38,038 nucleotides of DNA, taken from contig QKIO01000073.1 of NCBI GenBank assembly GCA_003251015.1, positions 1 to 38,038 of the forward strand, written 5' to 3'. Position numbers and translations under genes: made by a program. The first letter of the stretch is position 1; each line of letters begins with the position of its first letter. Source of the DNA: Bacteroidales bacterium. Lineage in GTDB: Bacteria > Bacteroidota > Bacteroidia > Bacteroidales > Marinilabiliaceae. This document shows, piece after piece, positions 24,562-32,080 of this stretch. The notes under the pieces were generated by a model. It saw only the letters and a list, made by a program, of their open reading frames with translations. It searched no databases and was not told the DNA's origin.

Positions 24562-25296
24562 TGCCAAATATTATTGAAGCTGCAGCTAGTATGGCTGCCT
24601 TAATGTTTAAATGCTTGAGTTCGTTTAAGTACAGAAAGTCTGCGTAGAGTTTACAATAAGAATCATCATCCAAAGTGTCAGGATCAATGCTGAATTCACT
24701 ACGAATTGCAGCATCGGCCTGACGGAAGAAATCTTCTTTATCAACCTTATAGTCCTCTACGCTTTGGATAAAAAAGCTTGGGCCGGGGCTATCATTTCTT
24801 TTAACTGAGATACTGCACCCATAAAGACAATACCATCCTCTAAAGCTTCTTGATCTCCACCAACAATTAAGTTTTTCACCGCTTTGTCTGCAAAGTCATC
24901 AATCTTTCCACCTTGCGCCAATGGTAAAAGCATCTTAATCAATCCACGATCAGGACGTTTTACAATAAACTGGTATTGCTCACCTTCTTCGATAACCTTT
25001 CCGGATAAGTGATTTACCTTCTTGATAAGCTCAAAACAATCCTTATCATCTTTCATTTCAACAAGTTTCTCCAAAGGCTTCAAACGCTCCTCTAAAGACA
25101 AATCTTTCTGACGAATAACGGAAATATCTATGCCTAACTTTTTTAAGTTAATCAGATCGTCAAAAGTTAATTTGTCAATATCATAGATTGGTTCCTCAAC
25201 CACCACGGTAATAACTTTGATTTTACCATACTTCACCTTCATTTGTTCAATGATCTCAGGTGTGATATTCTTGCTTACTAGAACTAATTTTTTCAT
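24527..25296 (-). CDS. Tail assembly chaperone, -1 frameshifted long form (GT-type)
   Basis: The zero frame (25296 to 24757, 179 aa) stops at TAG four codons after T TTT TTA (24775-24769). Slipping back one base at this heptamer, whose zero-frame codons are TTT and TTA, continues as IQSVEDYKVDKEDFF and runs without a stop to TGA at 24529-24527. That adds about 79 residues and overlaps the tape-measure start. In many tailed phages, Mu included, a frameshift here makes a minor long chaperone that helps tape measure fold and recruit tube subunits. Slippage efficiency cannot be judged from sequence. Confidence 0.7.
24757..25296 (-). CDS. Tail assembly chaperone, short form (G-type)
   Basis: This 179-aa form lies between tube and tape measure, where chaperones G (lambda) and gp41 (Mu) sit. 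It is acidic and helical, with MLLPLAQGGKIDDFADKAVKNLIVGG as the most regular part; this is typical of Bacteroidota phage chaperones. The middle helix may bind the tape measure. It starts 12 nt after a TTTAAA-N5-TTTAAA element. The stop lies just beyond the slippery site used to make the long form. Confidence 0.7.
   Translation of the reverse strand: MKKLVLVSKNITPEIIEQMKVKYGKIKVITVVVEEPIYDIDKLTFDDLINLKKLGIDISVIRQKDLSLEERLKPLEKLVEMKDDKDCFELIKKVNHLSGKVIEEGEQYQFIVKRPDRGLIKMLLPLAQGGKIDDFADKAVKNLIVGGDQEALEDGIVFMGAVSQLKEMIAPAQAFLSKA
24769..24775 (-). promoter_or_regulatory. -1 ribosomal frameshift slippery site T TTT TTA
   Basis: On the minus strand the heptamer is read GC[T TTT TTA] in the zero frame, the X XXY YYZ form, with the zero-frame stop 9 nt further on. 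No obvious strong downstream stem was found by eye. Confidence 0.65.
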
Positions 25297-25308
25297 CCTA
25301 TGCAGGTA

Positions 25309-25325
25309 TTTAAATAGTGCTTAAA
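25309..25325 (-). repeat. TTTAAA-N5-TTTAAA element, copy before the tail chaperone
   Basis: Read on the minus strand: TTTAAG-CACTA-TTTAAA, one mismatch, ending 12 nt before the start at 25296, in gene orientation. Confidence 0.6.
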
Positions 25326-25328
25326 CGA

Positions 25329-25763
25329 TTATATATTCCAAAGTATCTTACCCAATACCACCAATTCAGCTTTTCGGGCAATGGTTTTATCTCCTTGCTT
25401 CACAGCTACGCCACGGCCTTTAATCTTTGCCACAAAGGTGTCTTTCATTTTCATTCCATTGTAGTCGTATTCTACGACAACAGGGAACGGAGCGATCTGA
25501 TGCATACTTGCACCCGGTGGTAAAGATTTCTGCAAAGCATTCCACTCTTCAATGTATAGTGTAAAAGACGCTTTAGCCTCGTAGTTTCCTTCACCGTAAC
25601 CAATCGGATAAGCTCCCTGACCTCGGGCAACTTCAATATCCATATTGTCGTCATACTCAACGTCTGTAATTCCCTCAACATCTCTACCGAGCATATTAAT
25701 GGTTACATCGTTCCATCCGGCCAACTTGCCGAACTTGTTTATAAGTGTGCTAACTGCTGACAT
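25329..25763 (-). CDS. Tail tube protein
   Basis: This 144-aa protein has the tube-like pattern: short N-terminal helix, GWNDVTINMLGRDVEGITDVEYDD, a GEGNYEAKASFTLYIEEW strand pair, and FVAKIKGRGVAVKQGDKTIARKAELVVLGK at the end. It follows the sheath gene by 3 nt, as Mu gpM follows gpL. It forms hexameric rings through which DNA passes. Confidence 0.8.
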   Translation of the reverse strand: MSAVSTLINKFGKLAGWNDVTINMLGRDVEGITDVEYDDNMDIEVARGQGAYPIGYGEGNYEAKASFTLYIEEWNALQKSLPPGASMHQIAPFPVVVEYDYNGMKMKDTFVAKIKGRGVAVKQGDKTIARKAELVVLGKILWNI

Positions 25764-25766
25764 CTG

Positions 25767-26990
25767 TTATAATTTATTGGTTAAACCAAGGTCAACATCA
25801 AACTCGTGTACCACCATGCCAACAACTAACTTACCTTTCACACGTAAAGGCGAATCTTCGTTAACTACTTGTACCGGGTTGATGTAGATTTCACTCTCAT
25901 CAATATTCCCTGCAGACACCATTGGTTGTAAAGCATTCTTCACCGACTCTTCGCAACCCGATATCCAGGTACTTTTAATCTGACCTGTTGCCGGGTCGGT
26001 AGGAACCTTAGAACGTACGCGAGGGATTAACACCCTGCGAATAATACGAGCTGCTTTGTTCCAAATGCAATTGAAGTTGAAATAAGCGTAGTCGCTCGAC
26101 TTATCTACTGCTGTAGGGCAGCCACTTAAATAGAAGCCCGGGTAATCGGCAAACGAACCGACATAAATCCAACCTTTGGCACTCAGATTCTTTTGCTCAG
26201 CTTTGGTTAAGCTTTTAAAAGCAGTACCATCACTAAGCGCAGCCGATAGCCAGCGTCCTAACGTTTCGTTACTAAGTGAATAGTTTTCTTCACCGCGTCT
26301 CGAGCGTGGTTTTTCTTCAATATCCACCGAACCTAAATCCTCATGCACCTTACGTACTCCTACCGAACCTAAAACAGTACCAAGCCCGGCACGCTTCGCA
26401 AAGGCTGCATTCAACGCTGCAATGGCAGGGTCTTGACCACCTACATAGCTAATGTTTGGTGCTGTAATCGAACGCAAATCAGGATAACCACCTTCACCTG
26501 TAGCAACAGCAGCTCCTACACCTTCCACAATTATACCGTCTATGCGTAAATGCTCAACGGCTAATTCGTCCACAAGGCCCTGTAACAAAACTGCATCTGC
26601 TAAACTAGCAGCAACCATGGTAGACAAGCCACCAATACCCAACACATTCACATCATCAATAGAGCGGATAGCTGCTATTAAAGCATCATCTTCTACCAGT
26701 TGAGCAACGGTTGTTGTTTTGTTAACCGGGATTAACCAAAATTTAGTTTCCGGTGATAAGCGAAACATTTCTGACAAGTGGTAATAAACCAACTCACCGT
26801 TTGTGCTATCGCTCGAGGTCGTAATACCTAAGTCCTCTACCGTATTAATGTCCAGTAGTTCGTATTTGGTATTGTAAGCCAAATCACCAACCAAAGTCAT
26901 ACCGCAGATAAGACAAATAACACGGTCGGTCTCAGAACCATTTCTGAGACCACCGTTTAACTTATTAATATATGCACCCTGAAAACTCAT
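25767..26990 (-). CDS. Contractile tail sheath protein, DUF2586-like
   Basis: This 407-aa protein opens with MSFQGAYINKLNGGLRNG and carries DRVICLICGM and RSIDDVNVLGIGG, a pattern I associate with DUF2586 sheath proteins of Bacteroidota contractile phages. The C-terminal portion, with IPRVRSKVPTDPATGQI and a terminal beta strand pair, matches the tube-contacting core of sheath proteins. Its presence makes this a myovirus-type tail. One-base overlap with the gene upstream. Confidence 0.85.
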   Translation of the reverse strand: MSFQGAYINKLNGGLRNGSETDRVICLICGMTLVGDLAYNTKYELLDINTVEDLGITTSSDSTNGELVYYHLSEMFRLSPETKFWLIPVNKTTTVAQLVEDDALIAAIRSIDDVNVLGIGGLSTMVAASLADAVLLQGLVDELAVEHLRIDGIIVEGVGAAVATGEGGYPDLRSITAPNISYVGGQDPAIAALNAAFAKRAGLGTVLGSVGVRKVHEDLGSVDIEEKPRSRRGEENYSLSNETLGRWLSAALSDGTAFKSLTKAEQKNLSAKGWIYVGSFADYPGFYLSGCPTAVDKSSDYAYFNFNCIWNKAARIIRRVLIPRVRSKVPTDPATGQIKSTWISGCEESVKNALQPMVSAGNIDESEIYINPVQVVNEDSPLRVKGKLVVGMVVHEFDVDLGLTNKL

Positions 26991-27301
26991 TATTCAGTTT
27001 CCTTTAATTCATTCATACGCTTTTCAGCAGCTTCAATTACTGTTTTGCGAGCTTTACCGGCCTGCTCAGCAGTTTTCGGCTTGTCCTCCTGTTCGTCTTC
27101 CATCTCATCACGCTTAAAGTGAGAGATAGAAAGCTCTTTGCCGTAGCGGTTGTTTTTAGAATGATTCTTCACCGCAATTTCATTCTCATCGGTAATAAAG
27201 GCCATGCCATCCGATGTAACGGCTACCTTCTTAGCCTTTGGATAACGCTCAAAAATATCGGCTGCTATTGCTTTTCTTTCGTTCTCGTTTTTAGTTTTCA
27301 T
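26990..27301 (-). CDS. Hypothetical head-tail region protein, 103 aa
   Basis: A small charged protein of unknown function. The first half has a DIFERYPKAKKVAVTSDGMAF segment that recurs in small genes between capsid and sheath in Bacteroidota phages; the second half is very acidic and then a Lys/Glu-rich helix. It may be a head-tail connector or head decoration factor, judged only by place. It overlaps the sheath start by one base. Confidence 0.55.
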   Translation of the reverse strand: MKTKNENERKAIAADIFERYPKAKKVAVTSDGMAFITDENEIAVKNHSKNNRYGKELSISHFKRDEMEDEQEDKPKTAEQAGKARKTVIEAAEKRMNELKETE

Positions 27302-27318
27302 TATTAGAAAATTAGAGG

Positions 27319-28245
27319 TTAAACATTAGCACTTACAATAGCACCGAAACCGTAATCCACCACACGATCAATCAAACCATAAGTTTGCGTTCTGAAGGTG
27401 CTTTTAGGATCAGCCGATTCTGTATCCATAGTCTCAGGCTTGTACAAAGTCTTCACTTTCTCAATGTGCTTAACCGTATTAGGGCCATAGAAGAAAGTAG
27501 AGCCATACTGATCACCTGCACCAAGTGCAGCACCTTTGGCTAACTTGTTACCATCAGCTGCATAAGCAACGGCAGCATTGTTTTCCCAAAACTTAAAGCC
27601 CATAACAGAGTTAACTTTACCTGTAACAGGGTCAAAAAAGATTTGCTTATTCGCAAAGTAGGCAGCACTATCACGATCTAAGATTAAGTCCGTTTGATGA
27701 TTCGGACAAAGAACCATGTTAAACTCATCCTGCTTAGGCAAGTTTAAGGTCTTAATCAGCTCAAGGTATTGTACGAGGTCTGCAAAAGTCATTCGCTTAC
27801 GACCATTACCATCGTTGCCTCCGGTAGTTCTCATTACAGGCATTTCTGATGCTGTATTGTCATCCGGTGCGAGTTTCCAAATAACATGGTCACGGTATCC
27901 AATTTTAAACGCTTCCGTGTGCTTGGTGCGTACCTCTGAACGCTTGTCGTAGTTTAATGCTCGTACTTCTGAGTCATCGACCTCGGTTGGATCAGTATCG
28001 TACTTTTCCCACTCAATAAACACCTTTTTGCCCGTCATTTTCTTAGCGACAAAATCGGCTGTATTGTCCACGTAGAAACCTACATTGTTAATCAGCTTGT
28101 TGAAACGAATCCCATCAGCAGTTACCGCAGCCTTAGGAGCACTTTTTAAAGCACTCAAAAAAGCATCGTTATAATTTCTAAACTCCACTAGTAATTGTGG
28201 AGCTACATACTGGTTTAGCCAGTTACCATCTGCTATATCAGCCAT
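27319..28245 (-). CDS. Major capsid protein
   Basis: This 308-aa protein follows the protease/scaffold gene, the fixed place of Mu gpT. It begins with an ADGNWLNQYVAPQLLVEFRNYN helix, has a long glycine/asparagine loop (RTTGGNDGNGRKR) and ends with TYGLIDRVVDYGFGAIVSANV; this is consistent with an HK97 fold but not proof. Its start is preceded by AAGGAGG (28260-28254) at 8-nt spacing, the only good Shine-Dalgarno site I saw in the window, which fits the most highly made protein. Confidence 0.75.
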   Translation of the reverse strand: MADIADGNWLNQYVAPQLLVEFRNYNDAFLSALKSAPKAAVTADGIRFNKLINNVGFYVDNTADFVAKKMTGKKVFIEWEKYDTDPTEVDDSEVRALNYDKRSEVRTKHTEAFKIGYRDHVIWKLAPDDNTASEMPVMRTTGGNDGNGRKRMTFADLVQYLELIKTLNLPKQDEFNMVLCPNHQTDLILDRDSAAYFANKQIFFDPVTGKVNSVMGFKFWENNAAVAYAADGNKLAKGAALGAGDQYGSTFFYGPNTVKHIEKVKTLYKPETMDTESADPKSTFRTQTYGLIDRVVDYGFGAIVSANV

Positions 28246-28258
28246 TTAAAAGTCCTCC

Positions 28259-29365
28259 TTAAGAAATTTTATTACGTTTCTTCCAGTCTGCAAACAATGC
28301 GTTGTATGCTTCCGGGTTCTTTTCTTCTAATTCCTCTAACATCTCAGGGTTAGAATCCTGTAACTCTTCAAAAGTCTTTCCTTGGTATGTTGCACCACTT
28401 CCGTTTGCCGATGGTTTAATATCAGCCGATAATGGTTTTACCACAGCTTGTAAGCTGTCTAATACAGCCTTAGTTCCATCAAAGTCCTTTTCTAACAAAC
28501 CTTGCCACTTCGATCGGTCATCGGCTTTAATGCGCTTGTCTTTCTCAGCAGCATCAAGCTCAGCCTTTACTTTTGCTGCCTTGTCATCTTTGTCCTTTTG
28601 CTCTTGTTGAGCCTTTAAGGTGTCATATCCGGCAGCTTTTTGCGCATTTGCCAATATGCGTGCGTTTACCTGCTCTTCGGTTGAATTTACATCCATACCA
28701 AGAGCAGTAGCAGTTGCTTTTAAATCCATGTCATTTGTGTTTTGGGGAGTAACATTTACTGTAGCTTCAATAGGCGAACCACTATTCTTAATATAGCTAG
28801 CAGTTGTTTGGTCTATCTTCGTGTCACCTTTTACTTCATCAACAAAACCCCATTCCTTTGCTTTTTCAGCAGTCATCCAAAAATCACCCGATTCCCATTT
28901 TGCTTTAAAATCAGCTTCCGGCTTTTTTAGCTTGCCTACATAAGCATCGTAATAGGTAGTGGTCATGTTTTTAAGTAACTCTAGGTAGTTTTCAACCTCG
29001 GTTTCATTTCCATGAGCTCCTCCCATCGGTTTGTGAATCATGTATTGACCATTCTTCGCCATAGTAAAGTGGCTTGCTTTTACGCCAATGTAAGTTCCGG
29101 CACTGGCTACAAGCGCTCCACCTTCTCCGGTATAGCTACCAAATACATCAATTAGAATGTTCACAATTTCATTGGCCTGAAAACAGTCACCACCTCCTGT
29201 CATTTCATAAACATGACACTTAGTTATGCCTGAAGCTTTTAGCTCCTCACATTTACTTCGCATCTCTACGGCATTGTTCTGATTCCATTCCGAGATATTA
29301 CCGATTATATCAACCCTTCCGGTTGTTCCCTCAGCATAGACCTTAACTAGTAAATTTTTACTCAT
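28259..29365 (-). CDS. Prohead protease (ClpP/S14-like) with C-terminal scaffold
   Basis: This 368-aa protein joins a ClpP-fold protease (residues about 1-195) to a charged, helical scaffold (about 215-368). Ser88 in VASAGT and His111 in MIHKP are the likely catalytic pair. In Mu the protease I and scaffold Z share one frame, Z being made from an internal start. Here an internal ATG at 28729 (MDLKATA) could give a 156-aa scaffold. The chosen start MSKNLL at 29365 avoids an unlikely longer N-terminus from 29398. This is the first gene of the late (-) operon. Confidence 0.82.
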   Translation of the reverse strand: MSKNLLVKVYAEGTTGRVDIIGNISEWNQNNAVEMRSKCEELKASGITKCHVYEMTGGGDCFQANEIVNILIDVFGSYTGEGGALVASAGTYIGVKASHFTMAKNGQYMIHKPMGGAHGNETEVENYLELLKNMTTTYYDAYVGKLKKPEADFKAKWESGDFWMTAEKAKEWGFVDEVKGDTKIDQTTASYIKNSGSPIEATVNVTPQNTNDMDLKATATALGMDVNSTEEQVNARILANAQKAAGYDTLKAQQEQKDKDDKAAKVKAELDAAEKDKRIKADDRSKWQGLLEKDFDGTKAVLDSLQAVVKPLSADIKPSANGSGATYQGKTFEELQDSNPEMLEELEEKNPEAYNALFADWKKRNKIS

Positions 29366-29398
29366 GTTTTTTAGTTCACATTGTAAATCGATGAGCAA

Positions 29399-29562
29399 AT
29401 ATTCAGGGATTTTTCGAGGGGATAAAATCGGCTTTTCTTCTAGTGTGAAAACCTTATGTAGAAGTGATATATATTTCTTGTAGTCAAAATATTACAACTA
29501 CATAAAACAACTTTTTTCGGGTGCGCTTTATTCAAACAATCTTTGGCTTAAAATAAAGTGTA
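29399..29562. promoter_or_regulatory. Divergent late promoter region
   Basis: This gap separates the two late operons and must contain both promoters. It has an inverted repeat TTATGTAG (29454-29461) / CTACATAA (29498-29505), with a further TTGTAGT between the arms. This could bind a dimeric activator acting on both sides, as Mu C does for its late promoters. I found no clear TTTG / TAnnTTTG promoter on either strand, which suits activator-dependent promoters. Confidence 0.45.
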
Positions 29563-30093
29563 ATGGCAAGCAAGAAACGCAGAAAACAACTCTCTAAGGA
29601 AGTGTACGATAAGCTTAAACGTACCGCCTACGAATGCATCGTTGTTCAAGGAAAAAGCCAAAAGGAAGTGGCTCTTCTGTTAGGTGTGACCGAAGCAACT
29701 GTAAGCAAATGGGCAATAGACGGAAATTTTAAAGAGGAACGCAACAACCGTCAACAATGTATTAGCACCGATGCAGACAACATTAAAAAGCTCTTAAGAG
29801 TAATGAGCCAACAACGTCTTCAATTGGAAGAATTAATTCTTGATGCTCAAAAGATGAGTGATACTCAAGAAGAGATTCGCCTAAGAAAAGATGCACGTGC
29901 ACTTAGTGATGAGATGGCAAAGCAAAACAAAACCTTGCTTTCGCTTGACAAAACCAATTACACGCTTGGAACATACATCGATGTAATGGACGATATCTTT
30001 AATGCACTTCGTGTATATGATGAAAGCCTTTGGGAAAAGACGGTTGATTTTCAGGCCACATTAATCCGCAAAAAAACCATTGAAATAGGTTAA
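29563..30093 (+). CDS. Terminase small subunit, HTH (TerS)
   Basis: This 176-aa protein has a basic N-terminus and a helix-turn-helix (GKSQKEVALLLGVTEATVSKWAI, residues about 30-52) for DNA recognition. A long helical oligomerisation region follows. It stands directly before the large terminase gene (2 nt between). It would recognise the phage DNA end for packaging, as Mu gp27 does. First gene of the late (+) operon. Confidence 0.8.
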   Translation: MASKKRRKQLSKEVYDKLKRTAYECIVVQGKSQKEVALLLGVTEATVSKWAIDGNFKEERNNRQQCISTDADNIKKLLRVMSQQRLQLEELILDAQKMSDTQEEIRLRKDARALSDEMAKQNKTLLSLDKTNYTLGTYIDVMDDIFNALRVYDESLWEKTVDFQATLIRKKTIEIG

Positions 30094-30095
30094 AC

Positions 30096-31634
30096 ATGGC
30101 AGTATCACGACAAAGAGCCGATAAACTAAAGGCAGAAGCATTTCTTAAGAAGCTTGATATTGCTCGTAATGCCAATGATGTAAATCCTTTCGAGACCAAA
30201 GCAGAACAAAGAGAGCGTATTGCCCGGGCACAAGACGACCCGCGGTACATGATCAAAACTTACTTGCCTCATTATGCCATGGCCGATTCAGCACCTTTTC
30301 AAATTCAACTTTGTAAAGATGTGGCGAGCGACCCATTGTTTATAGAGTTCGAAGAATGGGGACGTGGTTTGGCAAAGTCGGTTTATTGCAACATCATTGT
30401 TCCACTTTGGTTATGGATGCGTGGTGAAGATGTGTTTTTATGCTTAATGTCTGATAGTAAAGAACGTGCTCAGGAATTATTAGCGGATATACAAGCCGAA
30501 TTGGAAGGCAACCAATTGCTCATTCACGACTTTGGGAATCAGAAATGTGAAGGTGATTGGGAAATAGGAAATTTTAAAACCATAGACCAACGCTTTATTG
30601 GTATGGCCTTCGGTTTTAAGAAAAAGGTGCGTGGTGTTAGGGTAAAGCAACGCAGACCCAACCTATGGGTGATTGATGATCCCGAAACACCTGACACAAT
30701 TGGAAGTCCAAAACGTATGCGCAAGCAAGCCGATATGATCGAGCGTGATATTTTAGCAACCATGACAGGTTCTATCAGACGCATGCTTTATGCGTGTAAT
30801 AAGTTCGCTCGTGTAATGACTCAAACCATACTACAGGAGCGTCATCCGGATTGGCGTGTACGACAAGTAAAAGCATACAACAAAGTCACCTACGAACCTG
30901 CATGGGATTATTACACCGCAGACTATTACAGAACCCAAGAAAAGAACATGGGTGTTGTTGCTGCCTATGCAGAATACTTACACGAAACAAAACTCGAAGG
31001 TGCAATTTTTAGCGAAGATCAAATTCAATGGGCTCCAATGCCACCATTAGAAGAGTTTAAAATGATTGTTGTGCATTGGGATATTGCCTATGCCGGTAAC
31101 GAAAACAGTGACTACAATGCGGTAAAAGCTTGGGGCTTACATGGGCATAACTTTTGGTTGATCGATGGTTATGTAAAGCAATCTAAGATGAAACAAGCCG
31201 TTGCTTGGATGTGTGAGTTTAAGAAACGCTTAGGTCGTAATGTGAACGCAGTCTTTCAGTACGAATCGCAGTTTTGGAACGGTGAAGTACAACGTGCCAT
31301 CGATGAAGTGGAAGATGAATACGGCATCAATTTAAACCTTATGAAGATTCTTGTAAAAGGCAACAAGCTTATGCGCATGATCACCATGCAGCCGTATTAT
31401 CAAAACAGTCGCAATTATTACAACGAAGCATTAAAAAGCCATTCCGACACACAAATTGGAATTATGCAGCTGTGTGCAGTTGAAGAAGGGATGACAGAGC
31501 ATGACGATAGTCCCGATGCAGACCAACAAGCCATTTCAAAACTAGAACTCTATTGCACACCCGGAGGCAAAAAGAGCAATGGCGATAAGTGGTGGAAGTC
31601 CGGTAAGATGAAATCAAAATTTAACATGCCATGA
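30096..31634 (+). CDS. Terminase large subunit (TerL), Mu gp28-like
   Basis: This 512-aa packaging motor and nuclease has a Walker A-like WGRGLAKSV (residues 88-96), Walker B LWVIDDPE (190-197), and a C-terminal RNaseH-like nuclease beginning VVHWDIAYAG with Asp329 as the first metal ligand. Length and order fit Mu gp28. Transposable phages package headful DNA together with flanking host DNA. Its TGA stop overlaps the next start (ATGA), which also shows TGA works as a stop in this phage. Confidence 0.92.
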   Translation: MAVSRQRADKLKAEAFLKKLDIARNANDVNPFETKAEQRERIARAQDDPRYMIKTYLPHYAMADSAPFQIQLCKDVASDPLFIEFEEWGRGLAKSVYCNIIVPLWLWMRGEDVFLCLMSDSKERAQELLADIQAELEGNQLLIHDFGNQKCEGDWEIGNFKTIDQRFIGMAFGFKKKVRGVRVKQRRPNLWVIDDPETPDTIGSPKRMRKQADMIERDILATMTGSIRRMLYACNKFARVMTQTILQERHPDWRVRQVKAYNKVTYEPAWDYYTADYYRTQEKNMGVVAAYAEYLHETKLEGAIFSEDQIQWAPMPPLEEFKMIVVHWDIAYAGNENSDYNAVKAWGLHGHNFWLIDGYVKQSKMKQAVAWMCEFKKRLGRNVNAVFQYESQFWNGEVQRAIDEVEDEYGINLNLMKILVKGNKLMRMITMQPYYQNSRNYYNEALKSHSDTQIGIMQLCAVEEGMTEHDDSPDADQQAISKLELYCTPGGKKSNGDKWWKSGKMKSKFNMP

Positions 31635-32068
31635 GGTATATCAATAAAGAAGATTTAATAACCATCATCCAAGAACGTTTAATGGGTGAAAGTGTGGCTT
31701 TGGCTACAGGTATTGATTTAGATAACAATGCCATCTTAGATAACATCGAAGAAAAGGCCATTGATTTAGTCGTGTCCTACATCTCCGGAACTTACGATCA
31801 TGAGCAAATCTTTGGTGCAGAACCAACTCGTAATGGTGTACTGGTTCAAATCATAGCAAGCATTGTGGTTTATCGAAGTGTTCGCCGAAATGCAGCGCGT
31901 AAAGTTCCTGAAGATTACATCCAGTTATACAACGATGCGAAGAAAGACTTAGAACGCATCCAAAGTGGCGTAATGAATTTAATCGATTGCCCTAAACTCA
32001 CTAAGGAAGATGGCACAAGTGCAAGCCCTGTTTTTGGCAACAATACCAACGATAATTATTTTATTTAA
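31631..32068 (+). CDS. DUF1320-like protein (Mu gp36 family)
   Basis: This 145-aa protein matches the DUF1320 layout: MRYINKEDL at the start, a helical core with IDLVVSYISGTYD and IIASIVVYRSVRRNAARKVPEDY, then a disordered tail. In Mu, gp36 lies among head-tail joining genes after the capsid gene; here it lies between terminase and portal, another sign of reordering. Its probable role is head completion. Confidence 0.75.
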   Translation: MRYINKEDLITIIQERLMGESVALATGIDLDNNAILDNIEEKAIDLVVSYISGTYDHEQIFGAEPTRNGVLVQIIASIVVYRSVRRNAARKVPEDYIQLYNDAKKDLERIQSGVMNLIDCPKLTKEDGTSASPVFGNNTNDNYFI

Positions 32069-32080
32069 ACAGCATTTAAA
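32064..32080 (+). repeat. TTTAAA-N5-TTTAAA element, copy at the portal start
   Basis: TTTAAA-CAGCA-TTTAAA, perfect half-sites. Its final A is the A of the portal ATG at 32080, and the element also covers the stop of the preceding gene. Confidence 0.7.
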
